Below, piece by piece: positions 5,686 through 10,124 of a DNA stretch of 10,124 nucleotides. The notes beneath the pieces are model-generated. The model had not been told where the DNA came from. It made no database searches and worked only from the letters and a program-made list of their open reading frames with translations. Made by a program: the position numbers and the translations under genes. Within the stretch, counting starts at the first letter, position 1, and each line of letters opens with the position of its first letter. This DNA comes from Bifidobacteriaceae bacterium. Its GTDB lineage: Bacteria; Actinomycetota; Actinomycetes; Actinomycetales; WQXJ01. The stretch spans positions 1-10,124 of the forward strand of contig JAISCU010000215.1 of assembly GCA_031265345.1 (NCBI GenBank), in the 5' to 3' direction.

Positions 5686-6112
5686 AACCCGCAGCTCGGG
5701 CCGCCGCGGGGACCCGAAATGCGGGTATAACGCGTTCGTGGTCGCGACCCTCGTGCCACGAACCCCGTCAAGGCGCAATTCACGCCCGAACCCGCCGCCC
5801 GGTACGGCCGCCGGGACCCGAAATGCAGGTCAAACGCGTTCGCGGTCGCGGCGCCCGTGCCACGAACCCCATCAAGGCGCAATTCACGCCCCAACCCGCC
5901 GCCCGGGACACCGGCGGGGACCCGAAATGCGGGCAGAACGCGTTCGTGGTCGCGACCCTCGTGCCACGAACCCCGTCAAGGCGCATTTCGCGCCCTAACC
6001 CGCCGCCCGGTACGGCCGCCGGGACCCGAAATGCAGGTCAAACGCGTTCGTGGTCGCGACCCTCGTGCCACGAACCCCGTCAAGGCGCAATTCACGCCCG
6101 CACCCGCCACCC
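5685..6112 (+). repeat. Tandem repeat array, about four 104-bp units
   Basis: The block GGGACCCGAAATGC recurs at 5709, 5813, 5917 and 6021, exactly 104 bases apart each time. Counting from the GAACCCG-type boundary, units begin near 5685, 5788, 5892 and 5996, with a short partial at 6100. Units share AACGCGTT, TCGTGG/CCACGAA arms, GTCAAGGCGCA and AACCCGCCGCCC. Most units can form a hairpin with GTTCGTGG pairing CCACGAAC around a loop of 14 bases. GGTCGCGACC inside is a perfect 10-base palindrome. Unit 2 differs most (GTTCGCGG, GGCGCC). The array is non-coding and lies between two convergent genes. It is not a CRISPR: the repeats are adjacent, without unique spacers. Confidence 0.85.
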
Positions 6113-6115
6113 AGA

Positions 6116-6154
6116 CTGTTTCGCGGCCCCGTGATGGCGGCAAGTTGACTCTCG
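6116..6154 (+). repeat. Right flanking direct repeat of the tandem array
   Basis: CTGTTTCGCGGCCCCGTGAT and what follows (GG-GG-AAGT, then GACT-TCG-like) match the left flank at 5643-5685 in the same orientation. The pair brackets the 104-bp array. Confidence 0.5.
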
Positions 6155-6220
6155 GAGCGGGGGTCAGGCGTCAGCGTTCCGGCCGCCGCAGCGCCCGTGG
6201 GCTTAGACCCAGGTCACCGC

Positions 6221-6237
6221 CTTGCACGATGCCGCGC
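6221..6237 (+). repeat. 17-bp dispersed repeat, copy 2
   Basis: CTTGCACGATGCCGCGC is identical to 4060-4076. It lies 38 bases beyond the 3' end of the minus-strand operon's last gene. A repeat of this length inside 2.2 kb is unlikely to be chance. Confidence 0.5.
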
Positions 6238-6274
6238 ACCGGGCTCCCCGCCACCGCCGTCTTGCCATGGCCCG

Positions 6275-6676
6275 TCAGCCCGCCGGTTCGGTCGGGACCT
6301 CGACGGCGATCTCAGTGAGCCCGTCGCCACGCACTGTGACCGGCTGCTCCGACTTGTCGGACGAGGTCGAGCACTGGAAGCTGACCGTCCACTCCCCCTC
6401 GGTCAGCCGCATCTCGAACCGTCCGTCCGCGTCAGTGATGATGCCGATGTCCTCCACCGCGGTGGCGGGGTCCTCGGGGATTCGATCCACATAGCAGTCC
6501 GGCACCGGCTGGCCAGCGCGGTCGGTGACCCACCCGATGACCTGGCCTCTGGCCGCGCCGCCCGCGACCGGGTCGCTTCCGGCCGGCTTCGACCCGAGCT
6601 TCCACACCACGAGGGCCGCGCCGACCATCACTGCGATGATTGTCACTACCGTAAGGACCAGCTTTGCTCTCTTCAT
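6275..6676 (-). CDS. Single-pass exported protein with a carboxypeptidase regulatory-like (Ig-like) domain
   Basis: Translation gives 133 residues. The ATG (complement of 6674-6676) follows a purine-rich GGGGGGAAGAAGG and starts a clean membrane anchor: MKRAK then hydrophobic residues 6-26. A longer frame upstream is arginine-rich and rejected. The extracytoplasmic part (about 43-127) reads GQVIGWVTDRAGQPVPDCYV...IITDADGRFEMRLTEGEWTVSFQC...PVTVRGDGLTEIAVEV. Established knowledge: G.V.D..G.PV..-V, then TD.DGRF...L..G.WTV, is the pattern of CarboxypepD_reg-like beta-sandwich domains found on secreted and surface proteins, usually for binding or support rather than catalysis. C61 and C102 could form a disulfide. 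It is the last gene of the minus-strand operon, 138 bases after the lipoprotein, and probably an accessory envelope protein of the exporter. Confidence 0.78.
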   Translation of the reverse strand: MKRAKLVLTVVTIIAVMVGAALVVWKLGSKPAGSDPVAGGAARGQVIGWVTDRAGQPVPDCYVDRIPEDPATAVEDIGIITDADGRFEMRLTEGEWTVSFQCSTSSDKSEQPVTVRGDGLTEIAVEVPTEPAG

Positions 6677-6690
6677 GCCTTCTTCCCCCC

Positions 6691-6824
6691 ATGATGCCCT
6701 GCGCCGACGCCTGCACCACCTCCGCCGCCAACCCGTTCTGAGCTGCCTCATCACCCGATGACGCCCCGCGCTGACGCCTGCACCGACTCCAACGCCAGCC
6801 CCTCCTGGGCCACCTCACCACGGC
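6691..6824 (-). repeat. Tandem duplication of a 67-bp segment between two operon genes
   Basis: Bases 6691-6757 and 6758-6824 align along their whole length with scattered substitutions (for example ATGATGCCCTGCGCCGACGC against ATGACGCCCCGCGCTGACGC). The second copy covers the 3' end of the lipoprotein gene including its stop codon (6815-6817). On the minus strand both copies can be read as a related peptide, AQEGLALESVQASARGVIG and AQNGLAAEVVQASAQGIMG, but in different frames. No start signal makes either a convincing gene. Confidence 0.65.
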
Positions 6825-7501
6825 GCGTCCTCGATGCATTTCTGCGCCTCCTCGTTGCCGTTCGACATGTCGAGATACTTCTGCCCTTCAGCCAACCATT
6901 GTTCGAATGTCACATCCTCGGGGATGATGCCTTTGTCGATGTAACACTGACGGATGGACCGGTCGGTCTCCTGCGGGTCCATCGGACCGCCCGGCCGGTT
7001 GATCTCGCTGTAGACGCTGTTGACGTACGCGGACTCGGCCGCGGCGCAGTCCTGGTCGGCCATGCGAGAGCCCTCCAGGTAGGCCTCGTCGGCGTCCATC
7101 GGCGCGTCCTGGAGAACCTGGGTCGTCTCGCCCAGATACTGGACTTCGGCCGTGTACCCCTTGGCTGCCATGCAACTGACGTAGCGGCTATTGGCCTCCT
7201 TCCAATCGGCCTCGCCGATGGTCCGCTCCTCGAGGAACCGCCTCAGCAGCTCCTTTTGCGCCTCGCCCGTCGCCGGGTCGTTGATCCCGTCGTTGGCCAG
7301 GGCGTCCAACCAGGCGTCGGCGTTCCACGATTCCCCGGTCGGCTCGTCCTGCCCAGTCGGCTCGCCCCGCCCGGTCGGCTCGCCCTCAGCGCCATCCTGG
7401 CCCGGTCCCGCGCTCCCCTGGCCGAGGCCGTTGGCACACGCGCCGGCGCTCACCACCAGGACCCCGGCCGCCAGCACGGCTCCGATTCGTCTCAGTCGCA
7501 T
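6815..7501 (-). CDS. Putative cysteine-rich lipoprotein of the exporter operon
   Basis: Translation gives 228 residues. The ATG (complement of 7499-7501) has a good AAGGAGAG ribosome binding site. The signal is MRLRR plus a hydrophobic stretch (6-18), ending in SAGAC with the likely lipidated cysteine at 22. The -3 residue is A, so the lipobox is weaker than usual. A flexible acidic linker follows (23-60) with three EPTG motifs (41-55). The mature domain (61-228) has cysteines at 110 (RYVSCMAAKGY), 152 (DQDCAAAE), 186 (IRQCYIDKG) and 222 (KCIEDAPW), an even number that suits disulfides. It starts 49 bases after the permease gene ends and is probably in the same transcript. Uncharacterised lipoproteins of this sort often accompany actinobacterial MacB-type loci, so a role in substrate capture or adaptor contact is an inference. 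No catalytic motif is seen. Confidence 0.78.
   Translation of the reverse strand: MRLRRIGAVLAAGVLVVSAGACANGLGQGSAGPGQDGAEGEPTGRGEPTGQDEPTGESWNADAWLDALANDGINDPATGEAQKELLRRFLEERTIGEADWKEANSRYVSCMAAKGYTAEVQYLGETTQVLQDAPMDADEAYLEGSRMADQDCAAAESAYVNSVYSEINRPGGPMDPQETDRSIRQCYIDKGIIPEDVTFEQWLAEGQKYLDMSNGNEEAQKCIEDAPW
7335..7388 (-). repeat. 18-bp tandem repeat (3 units) encoding the EPTG linker
   Basis: Units at 7335-7352, 7353-7370 and 7371-7388 share the core GTCGGCTCG and differ at a few positions. They lie in frame and encode three (R/Q/E-type) EPTG hexapeptides of the lipoprotein linker. An in-frame 18-base period lets the linker change length without breaking the gene. Confidence 0.75.
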
Positions 7502-7550
7502 TGTTCTCTCCTTGCATCCGCCAGCCCCGGATGGGCCGGACACTTGTCGT

Positions 7551-8624
7551 TCACCGCACTTTGAAGTAGGTGAAGAGTCGTCTTGGGCGCACCAGTCCGG
7601 CCGTGGCCATGGCGGACAGGAGCCCGGCTGCCAGCCCGGCCAGGGGGACACGCGCCAACGTCCAGGCCAGGGACGCGGCATCGTCCATGTCCGATGCCGT
7701 GGCGTAGGCGGCCACCACCGGCAGGCTGACGACCGCCGCGAGTAGCAGCCAGGCGAGCGCTTCCAGGCCGATCTGCGCCATCGCGGCGCTTCGGGGCACC
7801 CCGGCGTGGCGGGCCGAGGCCAGCTCCAAGCGCCGCGAGCGCACCCAGATGGCCGCCATCAAAGACGTCGCCGCTGCCGCGACCACCCACAACCGTCCAG
7901 TCGGGCGTCCGGCGAAGGTTGCCACCGTGTCCACCGGCGGCCCCAAGGCGGTGTTCAACTGCGCCACCTCGACGCTCTTGTCCTCGCCCGAGGACGGTCG
8001 CGCCGCAGTCCTCAACAGTTGGGCCGCGCCCTGGCTGGACGGCTCGATTCGCGCCCAGCACTCGTCGAACACCTCGTTGGACGGAGATGGCTGCAAGACC
8101 GCCCAGCCCATGCCGGTCCGCCTGCCGTCGTCGGGATAGGCGTAAGCGCCAGCCACCGCCGCCGATCCGGCCCTGGTCCAGAGCCGTTCGCCCACCTCCA
8201 GGCCAAGGGTGGACATGACCTGGTCAGACGCCACCAAACCGACGCCGCCCATGGCGACATTGCCAGCCAACAGCCCAGGGAAGGCCGGGCTCACTCGGTA
8301 GGCGGTGACCGGGTTGCTCGGCAGCTGCCCGGTCGTCAAACCTTTCGGATCCGGGGCCAGAGCACCGGCCGCGCGCACATTCGGCAGGCCCGCCAGGGCT
8401 TCGCACACGGCACCGTCGATCCGGCCGGGGGCTTTCGCCACCCAGGTGGTCGCGCCGCGCTCGTCGTATTCGCGGGCCGCGGCGATCTGGGCGGCCATGG
8501 CGCGCCCGTCCGCCACCACCAGCCCAGCCATCACCGCCGCTCCCGCCAGCGCCAGTCCCAGCCACCGGCTGGTCCCACTGGTCAGGCTCCGCCAAGCCTC
8601 GCTGGCGGCTTCCCGTGTCAGCAT
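7551..8624 (-). CDS. MacB/FtsX-type ABC transporter permease
   Basis: Translation gives 357 residues. The start ATG overlaps the end of the ATPase gene by seven bases. The layout is that of FtsX/MacB-type permeases: TM1 at about 20-38, a large extracytoplasmic domain (39-242), then TM2 (243-261), TM3 (288-308) and TM4 (324-344). After TM2 comes RSRRLELASARHAGVPRSAAMAQIGLEAL (262-290), the cytoplasmic coupling segment that in this family reads R+RE.A.LRA.G and contacts the ATPase. The extracytoplasmic domain has two cysteines (C74, C189). Unlike transporters that pump through the membrane, this family is known to convey force to the outside (mechanotransmission). It would work as a dimer with the ATPase encoded just upstream. 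The substrate is unknown. Confidence 0.88.
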   Translation of the reverse strand: MLTREAASEAWRSLTSGTSRWLGLALAGAAVMAGLVVADGRAMAAQIAAAREYDERGATTWVAKAPGRIDGAVCEALAGLPNVRAAGALAPDPKGLTTGQLPSNPVTAYRVSPAFPGLLAGNVAMGGVGLVASDQVMSTLGLEVGERLWTRAGSAAVAGAYAYPDDGRRTGMGWAVLQPSPSNEVFDECWARIEPSSQGAAQLLRTAARPSSGEDKSVEVAQLNTALGPPVDTVATFAGRPTGRLWVVAAAATSLMAAIWVRSRRLELASARHAGVPRSAAMAQIGLEALAWLLLAAVVSLPVVAAYATASDMDDAASLAWTLARVPLAGLAAGLLSAMATAGLVRPRRLFTYFKVR

Positions 8625-9223
8625 GCGTGCGCCTCCAAGTCGATCAGGTCCGTGCAGGCCGCGAGGGCCTCGGTGTCGTGGCTGGCCACCACCACCGTGA
8701 CTCCGCTGCCCGCCAGGTTGGCGAGGGCTCGGTTGACGGCGTGGGCGGCGGTCCTGTCAAGCTGGGCGGTCGGTTCGTCCACCAGCATCAGACCGGGGCT
8801 GGCGGCCAGACCCCGAGCCAGCATCAGGCGTTGCGCCTCCCCGCCGGACAGCGAAGAGAAAGGCTGGTCGGCGAGCGGCGCCATGGCGAACCGGTCCAGC
8901 AGGGCGGTGGCGGCCCGGTTCGCGGCGGCGCGTCTCAGCCCTTGTCCCACCAGCGGCAGCGCGACATGGTCCAGCACGGTCCGGCGCGCCACGCCGTGCG
9001 GGTTCTGGAACACCCACTGAACGCGGCCCGGCCCCGACCGGCGTATCCGTCCCTCGGTCGGCTTTGCCCAGCCCGCCAGGAGCGACAGCAGGGTGGACTT
9101 GCCGGAACCGCTCGGACCGGCCAGGCCGTAGACCATCCCTTCCTCCAGGCTGCGGGTCAGACCCGCGAACAGCCGCTCGTGGCCGGGGTAGGCGAACGCC
9201 ACTCGCTCCAATGTCACGCGCAT
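8618..9223 (-). CDS. ABC transporter ATP-binding protein (MacB/LolD type)
   Basis: Translation gives 201 residues, short but complete. Walker A is GPSGSGKST (36-44), the Q-loop is VFQN with Q73, the signature is LSGGEAQR (125-132), Walker B is LMLVDE (145-150) with catalytic E150, the D-loop is QLD (154-156), and the switch histidine is H182 in ASHD. All residues needed for ATP hydrolysis are present. The start ATG overlaps the end of the adaptor gene by ten bases and the stop overlaps the permease start, so all three are probably translationally coupled. It would act as a cytoplasmic dimer driving the permease at 7551-8624. It is slightly smaller than typical LolD/MacB ATPase domains (about 220-230 residues), mainly because the region between Q-loop and signature and the C-terminus are short. 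Confidence 0.93.
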   Translation of the reverse strand: MRVTLERVAFAYPGHERLFAGLTRSLEEGMVYGLAGPSGSGKSTLLSLLAGWAKPTEGRIRRSGPGRVQWVFQNPHGVARRTVLDHVALPLVGQGLRRAAANRAATALLDRFAMAPLADQPFSSLSGGEAQRLMLARGLAASPGLMLVDEPTAQLDRTAAHAVNRALANLAGSGVTVVVASHDTEALAACTDLIDLEAHAC

Positions 9224-10124
9224 GTCAGTTCCTTCGTCGGCGCCAGCGACACCTCGCCGGGGGCTGCTCGCCCGTCCGTGAACACCACGAACGAGCGGCC
9301 CATCTCCGAGGCGACCACCTCGACGGGGCGGGGTTCGGCGTCTTTCGGGGCGACGCAGCCGTTACGCCCGTCCGTCATCTTGATCGCCGCGGGCGGCACG
9401 GGGTGGACCGTCACCGGTTCCGCCAGACGCGCCCTCGCCTGCCAAGGCTGAGAGCCCTCCTCCGCCGATGCCGCCGTCACGGCCCGGTACGAAGCCGTGG
9501 CTGCGAGCGTGGCCAGGTCGGCGGCATCGTCCACCGAACCGTCCTCGCCGAGCGGAACCGTCACGTTGTCCGGGAGCTCCAACACTCGCGCCCCCGCGAC
9601 CAGATCGCGCGGCAAATCCTTGACGCGGACGCTGGTCAGCGGCGCGACGGTCTTGGCGACCACTTGAGCCGCTTCCAGGATCTGCCCCGGACTGACCAGG
9701 CATTGCGCAGGGGCGCTCTCCTTGGCGGGGAGCCAGAGGACTTCGGCCAAGGCGAGGGCCGAGCCGTCGGCCTTGACCCCGATGTCCGCGAGCAGGGCCT
9801 TGACGGCGCGCGCCGTCGCTGGACCGTACCGCCCGTTCGGTTCGAGGTCGTGGCCGAGCGCCTTCAGCGCCACCTGGAGGGCTTTGACGTCCTCGCCCTT
9901 CGCGTCCTTGGCGAGGTCCCGCCACAGCGGGGTGGAGGTGGCCAGGTTCACGACCGGCCGGCCGTCCAAGGACAGATTGGTCTCGCCTGGCCGCCAGGGA
10001 TCGCCCGGTTCGCAGACGATGCTGGTGACCTTGCCCTCGGCGGGGGTGGCCAACTCGGCGGACTGCCCGGCCGTCGCCACCAACTCGACGGCGCGGGCGT
10101 CATCGATCTGCTCCGCGACGACTG
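9214..10124 (-). CDS. Peptidoglycan-binding-domain adaptor of an ABC exporter (5' end outside window)
   Basis: The frame is open to the window edge, giving 302 residues plus a partial codon, so the signal or anchor segment is missing. An internal TTG at 10083 can be read as a start, but coding sequence clearly continues upstream (...VVAEQIDDARAVE). A segment ending in NLATSTPLWRDLAKDAKGEDVKALQ...LGHDLEPNGRYGPATARAVKALLADIG is a PG_binding_1 domain (D.G.DV..LQ..L...G....G.YGP.T..AV). Ahead of it, ATPAEGKVTSIVCEPGDPW resembles the lipoyl-like half-motif of HlyD-type adaptors, and LVSPGQILEAAQVV...SVRV after it also fits. Established knowledge: such adaptors with a peptidoglycan-binding domain are paired with MacB-type ABC systems in actinobacteria. 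It likely connects the permease to the cell wall. Stop TGA is at 9214-9216, inside the ATPase start. Confidence 0.82.
   Translation of the reverse strand, partial: VVAEQIDDARAVELVATAGQSAELATPAEGKVTSIVCEPGDPWRPGETNLSLDGRPVVNLATSTPLWRDLAKDAKGEDVKALQVALKALGHDLEPNGRYGPATARAVKALLADIGVKADGSALALAEVLWLPAKESAPAQCLVSPGQILEAAQVVAKTVAPLTSVRVKDLPRDLVAGARVLELPDNVTVPLGEDGSVDDAADLATLAATASYRAVTAASAEEGSQPWQARARLAEPVTVHPVPPAAIKMTDGRNGCVAPKDAEPRPVEVVASEMGRSFVVFTDGRAAPGEVSLAPTKELTCA

Larger units (their letters stand above)
5608..6274. other. Convergent intergenic region (667 bases) built of repeats
   Basis: It separates the ends of the plus-strand DUF3592-like gene and the minus-strand exporter operon. It holds the 104-bp tandem array, the direct repeats bracketing it and the second copy of a 17-mer. 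Long open frames cross it in several frames, but the 104-base period is not a multiple of three, so each unit is read differently and none is a credible gene. No classical terminator with a U-tract was seen. Confidence 0.6.

Noticed and set aside
5685..6112. CRISPR array
   Set aside because: The repeats are 104 bases and directly adjacent, with no unique spacers of equal size and no cas genes nearby.
5685..6112. Integron attC array
   Set aside because: No paired RYYYAAC and GTTRRRY core sites were found at unit ends, and there are no cassettes or an integrase.
6185..6274. Rho-independent terminator for the minus-strand operon
   Set aside because: No stem followed by a U-tract could be found by eye past the last gene.
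5331..6318. Plus-strand open frames running through the 104-bp array
   Set aside because: The period is not a multiple of three, so the units are translated in different frames and give arginine/proline-rich noise.
6683..6754. Longer start for the carboxypeptidase-regulatory-like protein
   Set aside because: The added residues are an arginine/tryptophan-rich string encoded by the 67-bp duplication. The start at 6676 has both a ribosome binding site and the membrane anchor directly after it.
7806..9020. Long plus-strand open frames opposite the permease and ATPase
   Set aside because: They are antisense to genes with complete Walker A, Walker B, signature and FtsX-type motifs, and have no domains of their own.

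Overview
The window looks like chromosomal DNA of a high-GC actinobacterium (Actinomycetota). Most genes strongly prefer G/C at third codon positions, several start sites have AGGAG-type ribosome binding sites, one gene has a leaderless-type start, and the ABC-exporter operon carries a peptidoglycan-binding adaptor of the kind common in that phylum. I cannot name a genus. The layout is a conserved-looking envelope operon on the right and an accessory, repeat-rich and IS-rich stretch on the left.

Left part (1-3220). The window opens inside the C-terminus of an ISAs1-family transposase. About 70 bases later comes an orphan lipoprotein gene (301-1182, +) whose base use is visibly less GC-rich than the rest. 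A 718-base stretch without a convincing gene follows (1183-1900), holding two neighbouring hairpins. Next is a complete IS630-family element (1903-3216) with 26-bp imperfect terminal inverted repeats, a TA target duplication and a reconstructed CTAG insertion site. Its transposase is split into three frames. The first shift sits on a canonical A_AAA_AAG slippery heptamer preceded by a Shine-Dalgarno-like GGGAGG and looks programmed. The second sits in a C6 run and looks like a mutation or a sequencing error.

Middle part (3220-6275). A minus-strand gene encodes an Imm5-like putative immunity protein with no toxin gene in sight. Divergent from it is a plus-strand membrane protein made of two DUF3592-like halves, probably read from a leaderless transcript. 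Downstream of that gene is an array of about four 104-bp tandem repeats (about 5685-6112), bracketed by an imperfect ~40-bp direct repeat. A diverged single copy of the unit lies upstream of the same gene (about 4138-4220), and a 17-mer is shared by the two flanks.

Right part (6275-10124, all minus strand). This reads as one operon running towards the left: a peptidoglycan-binding-domain adaptor (open at the window edge), a MacB/LolD-type ATPase, an FtsX/MacB-type permease, a cysteine-rich lipoprotein with a (E/G/D)EPTG repeat linker, and a single-pass protein with a carboxypeptidase-regulatory-like extracytoplasmic domain. The first three genes overlap by 10 and 7 bases, which suggests translational coupling. 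The adaptor-ATPase-permease set would form an envelope ABC exporter or envelope-maintenance machine. The last two proteins are plausible exported accessory parts. The substrate cannot be told from this sequence.
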